Of a stretch of 64,000 bases of DNA, positions 33,720-47,060 are shown one piece after another. The notes below the pieces were generated by a model. That model did no database searches, was not told the origin of the DNA, and saw only the letters and a program-made list of their open reading frames with translations. The stretch lies in assembly GCA_007922225.1 (NCBI GenBank), contig ML679946.1:96726759-96790758 (forward strand), written 5' to 3'. Each line of letters starts with the position of its first letter. Positions within the stretch are counted from its first letter, which is position 1. Both the position numbers and the translations under genes were made by a program. Source of the stretch: Emydura subglobosa. Its lineage: Eukaryota > Chordata > Testudines > Chelidae.

Positions 33720-34202
33720 ATGGAAGAGGGTATCAGTCTACCTAAACAAGGACTGCAATATCACTCTCCCAATCTAGCATTGTCTCTTGAGGTCTGGGAG
33801 AGAACACAATAAGCAGTTAAAGTATGAATAGATGACCAAGTTGCAGCACTGCAAATGTCACTGATAGTAATGTGACCTAAGAAACAACCTTTTGTCCTTT
33901 AGCTGAAACAGATAATCTAGAATTAACTAAATTGGAGAGTGTGAAGGACAGACATCTTTCTACTGGGACCAAACAGAGAACGTCTTCCATTTGTTAAGGT
34001 AAATATACCTGGAGGAAGGTTTCCTGCTATTTAAAAGATTATTTTGAATTCCAAAGGAACAGACAGCTTCCTGGGGAGCTAGCCACTGAGCATCCAAGCA
34101 CACAGCTGTAGACTCAGATGGCTGGGATGCAGCATTTGACCATGGTCCTGGGAAACTATGTCTGAGACCTGAAAGACAGATAGGGGATCCCAATGCTGAC
34201 AA
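33720..34202 (-). pseudogene. DIRS tyrosine recombinase, truncated
   Basis: The N-terminal block NNLLNSRKPSSRYIYLNKWK (34050-33990 region) is present, then LILDYLFQLKDKRL. The sequence then jumps to DICSAATWSSIHTL, a C-terminal block. The middle, which holds the arginine and histidine catalytic residues, is deleted. Confidence 0.7.
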
Positions 34203-34223
34203 GGCCAGGCTGGTGCTATCAAA

Positions 34224-36180
34224 TTAGCAAGGCATGATTTGGTCTGAGTTTTCACAAAGTGCTTGGCACCATACGGATGGGGAGAAAGCATATAGATGTT
34301 TCCCCTTCCCAGGTAGTAGGAAGGAATCTGACAGGGACTCCGCAATGTAACCTGCCCTTGAATACAATTGATGATACTTCCTGTTCTGTCGGATAGCAAA
34401 CAGATCTATTTCTGGCATTCCCCAGATCCGAAAAATGGACTTTGCTATGTTAAGTCTGAGAGACCATTTGTGATCTCTGTTGAACAATCTGCTGAGATAG
34501 TCTGCTGGATAGTTCTGATAACTGGGGAAATGAGATGCTTTGAACATAAATTCCATTCCTGATGCAGAAGGGCCAGAGAGTAATTGTTTCTTAGCAAAAA
34601 TAGTCTGACCTAGCACCACTCTGCATGTTTAGATAGAATATCGCAGCAGCGTTGTCCATGAGCACCTGAAAAGAAAACCTTAAGATGTGGGAAAGAAACA
34701 CTTGACAAGCCAGATGGATAACTCAAAGCACTCGAACACTGATGTGGAGGGAGAGATCCTGATCGGATCAGACACCCTGAGTCTGAAAGTTCCCTAAATG
34801 AGCTCCTCAGCTGAGAGATGAAGCAACCATAACTAGGCTCATGGATGGCAGGTCTGGGGCAAAAGGAACCCTGGTGCATACTTTGGCAGGGTCCATCCAC
34901 CAGTCCAGGGACGATAACACTTGGCAGGTACATGAGTCAGCATGTTCAGCAGATGACAAGAGGGACGGAAAACAGACTTCATCCACCTCTGCATAACACT
35001 GAGATGAAGTCTGGCATGCTGAGTGACGTACATATAAGCTGCCATGAAACCTAGAAGTTTCAGGAAATTCTTCACTGCTGTATGAGGATATGCCTTGACG
35101 TCTTTGCATAAATCCAATATTACCTGAAACCTGGCCTGAGGCAAATATACTCAACCATCGCTAGAGAACCCTTCCCCTGAATTCAATTATCTGTACGGAG
35201 AGAAGAACTGATTTCTTTTGTTGATTAACAGGCCCAATGAATGAAAGAGGGACTGGATCTTCTTGATGGTCATCACTGTTTGTTGTCTGGACTAACCCTG
35301 AACCAATCAGTCATCCAGACATCAGTACACCCGAAACCGTGCCTTCCGGAAATGTGCTGCAACCACTCATGTGCACTTTGTGACGACTCAAGGGGCTGAC
35401 AACAGGCCAAAGAGAAGGACCGTAAACTGATAATGATCATCTGCAACAATGAACATTAAGAACCTCCTGTGACTCTGGTGAATGGCCAAATGGAAGTAGA
35501 CATCTTTTAAAATCGAGGGCAGTGAACCAGTCATTGGGGTCTAGAGATGGGATAATAGGTACTAGGGAAGCCATATAAAAACCTTTATCTGTTGAGGTTT
35601 CATAGATCTAAAATAGGCCTAGCCTCCCTTGGACTTTGAAATGACAAAATTATGGGAACAGAATCCCTTCCCACGACGCTGAAGAGACACTTGCTCTATG
35701 GCCCCTAATTAACAAAGACTGAACTTCTTAAATTAGTGGAATGATCCCTGAAAAGGGATGGGGGGGGAGGTGAGAAAGGGGATGGAATTGAATTGCAGGA
35801 TATATCGCAGTTCTACTGTGTTTAGAACCCATTGATCTGTTAATATGGGTCCAGGTACTTAGGAAGTGGGACAAACTGCTGCCAATGGGAGGGAAAATTA
35901 TAGTGAATGATTTGCTGGCTTTGACTAAGAAGTCAAAAACCTGCTTGGATACTACAGGCCATTTGGAGGTAGCAGAAGGTGGTGGTGGAAGAGATGGTCT
36001 CTTTCTTTGAGTCTCATGGTGCCTCATAGATTGGTTTGGCTGTCTAATCGCATAAAACTGATATCTCAGCTGGATATGAGGGGAGGACTGCTTTCTCTTA
36101 GAACCCAGAATATAAATATCCAAAGACTTTAGAGTTGCCAGAGAATCTTTTAGAGAAGGCAGAGTTGTCTTCACTTAGAA
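34224..36180 (-). pseudogene. DIRS reverse transcriptase and RNase H, broken
   Basis: Minus-strand blocks: FDFLVKASKSF near 35930, YQFTVLLFGLLSAPR near 35400, a YPDVWMTDW block near 35325 where YLDDWL is expected, FLKLLGFMAAYMYVTQHARL near 35050, then WGMPEIDLFAIRQNRKY near 34410 and LYAFSP near 34280. The order is that of DIRS pol. Loss of the DD pair and many stops make it inactive. Confidence 0.78.
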
Positions 36181-37681
36181 TAGATATGAGCTTTCAAAAG
36201 GCAAATTGTCTGCTGGACTTCAGTTACAATGCCAGATGACTGCAGCCAAGATGCACGACTACCATCACCATCACCTGAACTACTGAATTCACTTAATCTA
36301 ATGCAGCCTACAAAATGCTACCAGGTGGCCCTCATTCACAAGCATTCTGTATTCCTCCTTAGCCTCATCTGTCAACTTATCTAGGAATTTTAGCATTGAG
36401 TCCCAATTAGAGCTTGATGGTCCACAATTCTGAACTGCAACCTTAATGACGAATACACTTTTCTCACACACAAACCCAATTTTTGTGCGTCTTGGGAGTA
36501 GATTTAGATCACCCCTGCCTGACCTTTACATTCACAGCAATCACTACCAAAGATTCCGGATATTGGTATGAAAAAAGCACTCGTACCCCTGCGATGAAAC
36601 TCGGTACCTTTTCTCTATCCTTTTGGCAATGGTAGGGAGATTGCCAAAGAATTTTGAGTGACTCCAAGATAGCATTAGTAATAGACAAAGCCACTCCAGC
36701 CAGTCCTTCATTATGTAAAATACCACTAACTTGTGAGGATTTTCCTGGATCAGTTTTACGTGAATATCCAGAGATGTGGCTACTTTTTCATAATGTCTTG
36801 ATATGTTTTGTAATCATCAGGAACTGGGGAGAATGACTCAAAAACAATAATCTCATTCAGGGATGATGAGGAAGCATGGAAGGGCTGCACTGTAGTGTCC
36901 CTCTGTCCTGCTGTCTGCTGAATCTCTCCACTGGCAAGGTCAGGCACTGGAGAAAACATATCCTTTACTTGACGAATACTAGTATCAGGTAGAGTAGGGT
37001 GGCTTGATGGAGATTTACTGGTATTGTGTCTAGGCAACGAAGACCTCAAGTTCAGAGGAAACCCCCAAAGAGTCCAAAAGGGTCACTGTTGAACCTGATA
37101 TAGTACCAGGTCCCAAAACCAATGCATCCTGTCCCTACTCCTATAAGAATGATGGTCCTGAGATCTTGACTTGCATAAAAAGGAAAGACAAGAGGTTGCA
37201 GACCTTCTGTAATGTGATTCTAATGCATAAATCCCACCTCTGACTCTGAAGAGGAGTAAGTATAGTCAAAGGCCAAGGTAGTGCGGTACCATGAGGAATG
37301 GCAAGAGACCAGGACCTGAACTAACGAGATGTCAGACAATATCAGAGTAAGCACTGGTGGCTTTTCCACAGGAGATACCGGACATCTGCTTTGCTGCACC
37401 AGAGAGCATCCAGCAAGCTCCCAGACCCTGATGGCACTGAAAGTGTAGGTGCCAAATATTATCCCAGTACTGTGGCTTGTACAACAGGGATAAGCACCTG
37501 AACCTCCTCTCGCATCAGTAAATGAATCGAGAACCAAGAGTGAAAGAAGGTCCCCAGTCACCATCAAAGACTCACGAGTTGTTGATACCGAGAGTGTAGG
37601 GTGTACCACAGACTAACTTGAAGTTGTAGAAGGTCTTGGCAATGGAGTTTGTCTAAATGATACTGAAAGAGGTGCCGGAAT

Positions 37682-38120
37682 CTACACCTCTACACTGCTA
37701 GATGATGAATATGATACCAGGTAATGGCTAGCAGGGGATGGTTTAGCTCTAACCTCAGTACCAGACTTCTTTCTATAAGTCTCCGTTTGACACCTGGCTC
37801 TCAAAGAAGTGGACTCCTGGCTAGAGGGACTTGAAATACCTGACTTCTGGCGCTTCATGACACTGGAGAAGGATAACGCCTTCTCTCTGGTTCCATCTGA
37901 TGAGGGGAACCCACCAAGTTTGGCGATGCACTCTGAGATGGAGTAGAGTCTGAAGCCCCATGTATTGAGTGACTGGGTTCCAAGATGGGATGCAAAGCTG
38001 CTTCCATCAGGATATGCCAAAGTCAAATTCCCTCAATTTCTTAGATCTAGTCTTAAACCCTCTATAGATAGGGTACTTATGCCTTATGTGACCCTCTCCT
38101 AAACACTTTAAACAACTAGA
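37682..38120 (-). pseudogene. DIRS gag-like region
   Basis: Near the 5' end on minus. KCLGEGHIRHKYPIYRGF near 38110-38055 resembles the Cys-containing nucleic-acid-binding motif of DIRS gag, followed by a basic RSKKLREF block and a Ser-rich tail. Weakly conserved and broken. Confidence 0.55.
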
Positions 38121-38775
38121 ATGACTAGCATGGTTTTGTTACAGCCACAATAGCATTTAAATCCCAGGAACCAAGCTTATAGCCTGAAAACTATGAATAT
38201 ATAAAATGAAACAAATGTCTAAAATGAGTACCATTATCACTGTAATTCACTGACTAACAAACGATGTACAATGAAGAGTAGAAAAACTTCCTCTAAGAGA
38301 AGAAAGACAAAGAGTGCAACAAGCATACACACACACTCCAACTACTAATCTTGGGCGATGGGAAGGCACGGAGGGGATCAGGGAGGCTTTGCACCTTTAT
38401 GCTCTCAGCTAGCAGCACAAGCATGCAGAAGGCGCACGTGCCATCCCAATAGGTACCACTATGAGAAAATGTTCTCCAGCTATAGTGCACAGGAGCACAC
38501 ACACCTAAGGTGGAATGGACATGTGAAAGCACCTGAAGAAGAATCTCTGCTTCAATCATCAGCAGGTGCTCACCACACTATGACTTGAAGGGATTATCAA
38601 GCTGTCATTTTAAGTAGACATATATTTAAACAGAAAACAAAATCTAAACCCAGTATTCCACTCTAATTCAAAAACAATACAGTCTAGTATTATAAGTTGA
38701 TTCTACCAGATCATTTAAAAATAGAACAAGATTGGTCCACATGGTTACATGTCCTTTTGTAAGACATTTGCTTAC

Positions 38776-39039
38776 CTGGATCTCCTTCTTCCTCTCCTTC
38801 ATTTAAAACAATAATGCAGATGTGTTTTCTTAGCTGACGTGGGTTAGAGAACTTCCGACTGCATTTCTGGCATTCCAAGTTGCCTGGTAAAACTTCAGCC
38901 AGTTCTGTTCCTTCCTCTGATCCTTGCTGAGTTTCCTCACTTGGAATGCAATTATTGTTTTCCGATGATTCTTCGTCTGCACAGAACTTCTTAGTGGATC
39001 CTTTTGGTCTGCCCCTTTTTCTCTTCACTACATGAAGCT
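38776..39039 (-). CDS. ZFAT: ZFAT coding exon 3 (AT-hook and zinc finger 2)
   Basis: A 264-nt exon, phase 1 in and out, with acceptor TTTATAG ending at 39040 and a GTAAG donor from 38775. It carries the feature that names the gene: an AT-hook, KRKRGRPKGSTKK, whose GRP core binds the minor groove of AT-rich DNA. An acidic, low-complexity spacer follows. Then comes a degenerate finger with CQKC and RQLRKHICI, in which only one clear histidine follows the cysteines. The end is an acidic GEEEGDP stretch. The match to human ZFAT is strongest over the AT-hook and the finger. A DIRS retroelement ends only about 215 bp downstream of the donor. Confidence 0.97.
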
Positions 39040-40164
39040 CTATAAAGGAAAATTAAAAATAAGCTGTAATGCAATTTCACAGCGTTATTGGGAGGATTAA
39101 TTAATGTCTGTACAGCTCCTTGAAAATGGAAAATGCTAAAAATAGAGTTCAAGAGCTTCTCCCTTTGAAATGTGAAAGCATTGTTAAAGTTTCACACTCA
39201 GACTTTTGTTTTTTAGGAGTGACATTTGATGGCATTTCTGCCAGCTGCAAAGCAATAACACTTTGTAGTATTGATACCAGATTCAAATTACATTAATCAA
39301 AATTTTAAATTTAGGCATTCTTTTAAATTACAGCATGTTATTTTATCAGTGTGTGTATTCTTTCTAGAATTCTGCTCTGTTCTGCTCTGTGTTTTCTGAC
39401 TGACATTTCACGGATCACAAGTTCTATTCCTTGCCTAAATCTCATTTTAATTTATATTATGTTCAAAGAAATTGCTTAAGCATTCCTTTGAAAAGTGTTG
39501 AGCAAAAGAAAGGCATCTTAACTCTAAGTCAATTTTTTAAAATCAAAAGCTTATTGTTTTATAACCAATTGCACAACTATTCTTACTTACTCTCATGATT
39601 CATAATTATTAACAAACTTGCACGAAAAAAGAGAAAAAAATTCTTGTTGGAAATGAAATTAAAATTTATTTTTTCCCCAAGTCACTTAAATATTCTTTCC
39701 TTAGCGACCACTGGAAAATGTTAAAACCAGAAGCCTTTCACAAAGCTAAGTAACTACTATATAATTTAGGCTTCCTAATTACCTTTTTATTTCTGAAGTT
39801 AGATTCATGAATGAGGAGTCTTAGTACAGGAAAAGAGCGAGAAATAAAAGGAACCCCTCCTCTCACTGAAATCATGTCTATTGCTTAGATTTCTCTCTTC
39901 GCCACTCTGATTACCTACAGAGGACATCTGGGGCAATCCTCTTACAGTCTGAGCAGACCAGGAGCACCCATATCCCCATTATGAAATTTTACCTAGTGAA
40001 GCTATGTACTCCACTGTGGGGGGAAAAGTTTCTGGTAATCCACTCAGGTTCTACTCCAAGAGGATTTCTTTCACCCTAGCCACTGATCATATCCTCTCTT
40101 TCACACTATGAAAGAGATGAATCTATGTCTTCCCTGTTGGAAGCCCTACCAGTTCTATACTCAG

Positions 40165-42530
40165 TTCTGTCTAGGGAAGAACTGGGAGGATATTGCTATA
40201 ATAGCCATTGCAGAAGCTGGTGGAATGAGGATAATCAATAGGACACGATAATACCAAAGTACAAAATAGATAGGAATGACAGAGTACGTTGTGCTGGTGG
40301 GGCACTATATGTTTAAAAAAGCATAGTCAAGTAAGGTGAAAATCTTTAATGAATCAAACTGTACCACAGAATCCCTATAGACAGAAATAATAATAATAAG
40401 AAGAATTGAATAATAAGATATAGCAGTAGGTATATACTACACTGACCACTTGACCAGGATGGTGACAGTGACTATGAAATGGTAAGGGAGGTTATAGAGG
40501 CTACAAAACCAGAAAACAAAATAAAGGGTGATTTCAGCTATCCCCATATTGATCGGGTAAGTGCCACCACAAGATGTGATGCAGAGATAAAATTTCTAGA
40601 CACCGTAAATGACTGTTTCTTGGAGCACCTAGTCCTGGAACCCACACGGAGAGAGGCAATTCTTGATTTAGTCCTAAGTGAACCACAAGATCTCGAGTTA
40701 CCAAGAGGTAAACTAGAGTTGAAACCCTCAGCAATAGTGACCATAATGTAATAAAATTTAGCATCCTTGTAGGTGGAATAATATCAAAAGAACCCACTCC
40801 AGTAACATTCAACTTTAAAAGGGAGAACTATACATGAAGATGCTAGTTAGATGGAAGTTAAAAAGAGCAGTCACAAGAGTAAAATGCATGTAAACAGCAT
40901 GGAGACTCTTTAAAAACACCATAACTGAGGCTCAAATTTAAAATATACCCCAAATCAAAAAGACAGCAGGAAGACCAAAAGTCTGTTACCATAGCTAAAT
41001 AGCTGAGTAACATAGGCCATTAGAGGTATTAAAAAAAAAATCAGAAATCCTTTAAAACGTGGCAGTCGAATCCTAATGGGAAAAACAGGAAACAGCACAA
41101 ACTTTGGCAAGTAAAATGTGAAAGTATAGTAAGGCAGGCCTAGAAAGAATCTGAAAATCTACTTGCTGAAGGCACGAAATCTAACACTAAGAATTTTTTT
41201 TAAGTACATCACAAGCAGAAAGCCTGCCAAACAGGCAGTGGGGCCGCTACATGACAAAGGTGTCAAAGAAACACTCAAGAAAGACAAGGCCACTGCAAAG
41301 AATGTGAAGGAATTCTTTGTATCAGTCTTCATTGCAAGTGATGTGAGGGAGATACCCAGATCAGAGCTATTCTTTTTGGGTGATAAATCTGAAGTACTGT
41401 CCCAAATTGATCTGTTAATAGAAGATGTTTTAGAACAAATTGATAAACTGAAGAGTAATAAGCCACCAGGACCAGATGGTATTCACTAATGATCTGGAAA
41501 AGGAGGTAAACAGTGAAGTGGGAAAGCTTGCAGCAGTACAAATTATTCAAGATACTTAAGTCCAGAGTGGACTGAAAAGAGTTTTAAAAAGGTATCTGAC
41601 AAAACTGGGTGACTAGGCAACAAAATCCAGAAGAAATGTTGATAAGTGTAAGTAATTTACGCTGGACAAAATAATCCCAACTATACATACAAAACGATGG
41701 GGTCTAAATTAGTTGTTATCACTCAAGAAACAGATCTTGAAGTCATTGTGGACGTTTCTCTGAATAATATCCTCAGTGTGCAGCGGCAGTCAAAAAAGCT
41801 AACAGACTGTTAGGAACTATTAGGAAAGAGATAGATAGAAGACAGAAAATATCATAATGCCACTATATAAATCCATAATGCACCCACACCTTGAATACCA
41901 TGTCCAGTTCTTGTCACTCAGTCTCAAAAAGGATATAGTGGAACTGGAAAAGGTCCAGAGGAGGGTAACAAAGATGATTAAGGGTAAGGAAAGGCTTCCA
42001 TACAAAGAGAGATTAAAAGGATTAGTGTTGTTCATCTTAGAAGATATATAACTAAGAGAAGATCTGTCATATCCTCCCAAAATAATGAATGTTGTGAAAA
42101 AAATGAATAGAGAATGTTATTTACCCTTTCCCCAATACAAAAACCAAGAGTCACTCAATGAAATTAACAGACAGCAGGTTTAATACAAACAAGAAGAAGT
42201 ACTTTTTCACACAACACACAACTAACCTGTGAAACTCATTGCCATGGGATGTTGTGATGGCCAAAAGTATAACTGGGTTAAAAAAATTATTAGATAAGTT
42301 CACGGAGGATAGGTTAATCAACAGTTATTAGTCAAGATAGTCAGCAAAGCAACCCCATTCTCGGGCCAACCCTAAACCTCTGACTCCCTGAAGTCTGGAG
42401 TGGAAGATAGTGATGGAGCATTCCATTCTTAACCTGTTCTACACACTCTTCCTGAAGCCCTGGTACAGGCCAGGATACAGGGCAAGATGGACCACGATCT
42501 GATCAGTATGGCAGCTCTTATGTTCTTAGA
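40165..42530 (+). mobile_element. CR1 LINE with internal deletion
   Basis: Endonuclease (40479-40745) with GDFSYPHI, CDAEIKFLDTVNDCFLE and LEPTRREAILDLVLS; linker and RT start (41163-41489) ending NKPPGPDGIH; then directly NDLEKEVNSEVGKL, which belongs after the RT core, so the core and its catalytic residues are deleted. Later LEKVQRRVTKMIKG near 41950, and a 3' end CAGCTCTTATGTTCTTAG (42512-42529) typical of CR1. Dead copy. Confidence 0.85.
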
Positions 42531-45500
42531 TTGACACTAGGTGAGATTACCCACATTGACACTGACAGAGAGGAGGGACGCGTTCTCCCATCTGGATCTT
42601 GAGAGGACTCTGGATATAAGGGCAGGGGCATCTAGAGAAGAAACAGACTCAAAAAACTCCTCTCTGTATTATGCTTGTAAGCAGGACATGAATCAGATAA
42701 GAAAGATTCTTGGGAGTTAGAGAAAATCAGTGTGTGTGCTGGAAGAGTTCACCTTGTGCCATTAAGAAACAAAATTACAACAGGTGGAGCCTTCTTTAGC
42801 ACGTCAGAATTAGCAGAAGGGTTAGAAGAGTATTTGGAATTTTATTATAGCACTCAGTAACTTTGAGTTGTGCTAAATGCAGTAAGAGGGGCATAAAAGC
42901 ACAGCCAGTGATCTTTAAAATATCATAGAGTAGAAAACAGCGAAGCAGTACCCAGCAAATCCTATATTGTGCCAATAATCTTACTTTAAGTGTTCAGGGA
43001 AAGCAAGCAAACAAAAAAAGATGCATACAGGATTTTAAGTACATTTATGGTGGTGATACTGGAGAAGTCACTTCATTCTAAGTATCTAAGGTAGAGAGAT
43101 TTTGAAATCTTGCTATTCTCTTCATGCAAATAAATGCTGCTGTGACAAAGATTATTCTGCTTGGAATTTTACACACCTGCTATTTCTCTTTTCACCTCTT
43201 TTTGAAGCCATACATAATCAAAACAGAGGGAAAAAGTCATAAAATAAGTTTTGTGGGCGCAGAAGAAGTACAAAGTAGTAAATCAGTTGCTGCAATTTCA
43301 ATTATTTTAATTAAGACATTCTGAGTACCATTCAAGCTAAAATACATTCCAAAGGTTAAATCTGAACTGAGCTTATTACAGAGACATTTAGATTTTCCTC
43401 TGCTCTCCTTCCAAGAACTTTCACAAAGTGGTATTACCAGCTAAGATGATAGTCTAAAGCTCTTTATCAAGTATTTGTTTAAGCCAATAGCACTTCTTCT
43501 ATCTGAAAACTTGAGACTGACATGTAAAATTCCTAAATGACATAAAAGGAGAAGATACTAAAAGGGCAGTCATGATGATTTTCAAATAAATGCGGCAAAA
43601 ACCTCACAAACTAGATTAACGTAGGCCATATGAAAAATAATTAATAAATGACCTCACAGAGAGTGGGGTGAGTGAGAAAATAAAGGGAAAGAAAGAACAA
43701 AAGAAAATATGGACGGAAAAGGAGGCATCTTATTCAAAATCCAAAAGAGCAAGCAGGAAATACGGTATAGCAGTAATCATTTTACTATTTTAAGGGAAGA
43801 GGAAAATATTGTGCCTAGTTGCATTTTTTTGACTGTTTAAGGAATACAGAAAAGTTTTTACTGAGTACCTGAGTACTTTAAGCATCAGCTGTTGAGTAAA
43901 ACTCTGAAAACTCTGTAAATAGGCCAAAAAATGACTTTTGCATATTATCTTCAACAGAAGCTGTGTTCTGAAGGTTTAGGTTATCCAAATCAAGTGAAAG
44001 TATAGCTTTTCCAATAATTAAAAATGATCAGTCAAGACAAGACAGGCAGTTTGGAAACCCTCAAAACTTTCCATGTATACCTCCACACATAACCTTTTAA
44101 TACTCATGTCAGTGGAGACAAGTGTCACAATCAGTATTTGGCACCTTGTGTTAAATAAGTTAACATGTCATCAAAAAAGAATGATTTCTCCTTGTAGCTA
44201 TCAAAAAAAAGGTCTTCACGGGCCTAATGTGTCAAACCTAACAAACCGAATAGAGATTTTGATACAGCTCAAGTTACTATAGAATAAGTAATGTCAAGGA
44301 TTTAAAATGTTAATAAAGCTACACTTCTCTCTTTCCAGAAGACTTTCACTTTTCTTCTATAACACAGTCACCACACTCAGGATATTATCCAAAACCTTAT
44401 TAAGCATGTTATTCAAAAGGAAATCAAGTGAGACAAACAATAGGTGACAGAGGGGTGACTCTTCTTGGATGGCCAATATTTTAAGAGATTTATTTTATTC
44501 TCTCTGCTTTCTTTAAATGTACATTTACTTTAAAAAATGAAACAGTTAAGATACTAAGTAGTCTAACTCTTTAGAGGTCTCGTGGTAGTTCCTGCCTCTG
44601 GAATGTAGGATGGCCTTTAAAGGGTGACTAGTAAAGATCTGGTGCATGTGAGGCAAGGGGTTTGTGGGTAATGTCAAGCACTCTCCCTGCAAATGAAGCT
44701 TAAATATCCCTTCCTCATCAAGAGAGATGAGGCATGATTTGCAGAAATTCCCAAAACATTTTATGGGGCTTGGTGGCAATTTGTTGGTAGCAGAATAACC
44801 TGGAACGTGAGGGGTAACGTGGATCTTGGTTTAATTGAATTAATCATTACCTGGAAATTTTGAAAGGCTTTAGATGCCTATGAGAGCTTTCCCCTGCTCC
44901 CTCTCCCCCTTTACTGATTCCTGGAAAGGCTGTATTTCAAAAATTATCCAATATGAGTTATCTTTCTCTCGGCATGATGTTCAATAAGGCTGCAGTCACT
45001 TTGACAAAAATTCCAGACTCCTGTTTCTGACCACACTGGCCCTTTACCATTTATAATGTTGCACCTATGCCAAAATTACTATAAGAAATAAAAAATTTGA
45101 AAATCTTTTCTTTTTTTCCTTTGTGCATTTGACATCACTTTATGAAGAGTCAACTGCATTCTTTCACCAGCATACCAGTCAGTTAAGTTTTAACCCTTGC
45201 TGAAAAGATACCTAACATCAACAGGGGAAGAGAGATCTTTTAACATTTTATGTATTTATTTAAAATCAGGACATATTATTTAAACACTCAATCAGAAATT
45301 GGAACATTTTTAAATTAGTAATTTTTTTTTAAAATTCAAAACAATGGCATCCCTTAAAACATCCCCAATAATATCTCATTAAAAATCCATAGTTATTCCT
45401 GATGATTTTCACCCTGCACCACAAGCTTCTCCTACACAATCTTTATCCTGCATCCAATACTGATCAGCATCAGAAGATGTTGGGAAGACAGTCCATGCTA

Positions 45501-46477
45501 TATAATTAGATCCCCAGAGACAAAAAAAGACGATGACACTTAAAAGGGGACTAATGGAATAAACCATATACAACTATTTCTATACTGCTGTTTCCTAGCA
45601 ATTATTGACACAGGCATCTTAAAATGAGTCAATTTGATGATCAATTCTCTAAAAAAATTTCAGAACATTTATATAGTGCTCGACAAAAGATTTCTATAGA
45701 TGAGCCTCTTGTGTTTTGTTCTGAACAATTATTTTTAAAAATATTCCCTTGAAATTTCCCTAGTACAGACTCAAATCATACAGAGCACTGTGAAAAGTCC
45801 AGGAATTATTTGTGTTGTATTGTGGTAAATAATGCAAAAAGGTGCCAACAGGACCTTTCGATTATCTCCATGACTAGCCCTGCACCACCCCCAACCCACC
45901 CAAGAGTGAAATATTTGGGCGGTACCCAGGGCCCCCACATGGGGGGCAAAAAGGGTACACTTCACTGAGGCTCGGAGGACCTGGGGGGCACAGGCCAAGC
46001 TGCAACCCTCATTACCATGAGGAAAAGGTTTAAGCTAAATTGTAAATCATGTCTGAGGGTATTTATGGAAACGTATTTCACTGTATCTATTGTCCAGATC
46101 TTGTGAGATTTGCTGGAGCCAATCAGAAGTACTGTTAGAGCAGTCTCAAGCAACATTCTGAACAGGGAGTTGCTGGGCCTGCTAGCCCAGCCCAGGCCCT
46201 TCTCTAGAATAGAGTGTGTGCTTGTGCAGTTAAATTAGGACTTGTTGTTTGAGACAGAGAGATTTGTGCTCCTCTCCCTGACATGGTCTATCATACCAAG
46301 ATCAAGAACTACCAGTCCCAGAGTTCCTTGTGCATAGGCAGGAGGGAGGGACAGCTGGTGGGAGAGGCAAAGCAAAGCACCATAAGACAGTGGGAGCCAG
46401 TGCCTCTTCTTCTGGTAGGATTTGCAGGCCCAAAATATATGTAAGTGTCTAATTCACTCACAGTCACACACATACTG

Positions 46478-47060
46478 ACATGTCTGGTGGTGGTTATAAA
46501 TACAAATCAGACAGCCAGAAACATAAGGTGGCAAAAGAAAGGGAACTAAAAGAAGCTAAAGGACACCAATCTATCCTCCAGTTTTTCAAATCAGACAAGG
46601 CCCTTCTGCAGTCAGGCAATATACTAACTAGGGAAGCAGATGAACAAAATAAAGATGAAAATGATTTCAATATAGAGACTGTCTGTGGCAACTGATGACA
46701 AAGAAAAGCTGCCAGAATATGCATCATGTGACTCCAATCTAATGCTTGAAGATAGTCAGGTAATATCACCATTAGCACCACCACATTCAGAAGGTTTACA
46801 AGAAGCAGGAGAGACTAGTGCTACACTATCTGATTCTTGTATTTTCAAAGATCCAGGCTTGTGGCGTGAAAACATAAGATTCTATCCGTCAAAAAATTGT
46901 TTAATCTGGTGTCCTGACTTTTGAAGAAATGCGGAATCTAGCAAAGTCAATGCCAAAAGATGTCGATGGGCATAATTTTCCTGAATTTCTTCTCAAATGT
47001 AAGACTTCCAACAAGAGAGAAAAGATACCAAGAGACTGGCTTGCTTGGAGTGCTACCAAC
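46478..47060 (+). pseudogene. hAT transposase N-terminal part (ZMYM1-like), broken
   Basis: Three frames give MSGGGYKYKS, SILQFFK, FKDPGLWRENI and REKIPRDWLAWS. This is the order of the N-terminal region in hAT transposases related to ZMYM1-type proteins: basic start, short helical motif, DPxLW, then RxWLxxS before the TTF-type finger. No finger or catalytic core follows, and frames change at about 46690 and 46920. Confidence 0.5.

Larger units (their letters stand above)
33360..38560 (-). mobile_element. DIRS-type retroelement, nearly full length
   Basis: About 5.2 kb, with inverted termini: 33385-33540 on plus matches the reverse complement of about 38350-38530. Going down on minus: gag-like region (37682-38120), reverse transcriptase/RNase H (34224-36180) and a truncated tyrosine recombinase (33720-34202). 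The left terminal word TCCATTCCACTTTAGGTG (33393) recurs inside at 33684 in altered form, as expected for the internal complementary region. It is full of stops. Same orientation as ZFAT and 215 bp from exon 3. Confidence 0.82.
16921..38775 (-). other. ZFAT intron 3
   Basis: The largest intron seen (21.9 kb), mostly repeats: MITE (17199-17295), L3-like piece (17884-17985), CR1 (18930-23175), DIRS terminus (23180-23540), L2-like LINE (24600-26345), Penelope-like piece (26370-26500), 190-bp repeat copy (27459-27648), RTE-like LINE (28520-29690), CR1 piece (29830-30150), hAT elements (30912-31210, 32967-33328), MIR (32690-32850) and a DIRS element (33360-38560). 18000-18850, 23550-24590, 27650-28500 and 31220-32680 show no gene; 27660-27890 looks like an old repeat. 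26510-27440 is GC-richer and may be a LINE 5' region. Confidence 0.85.
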
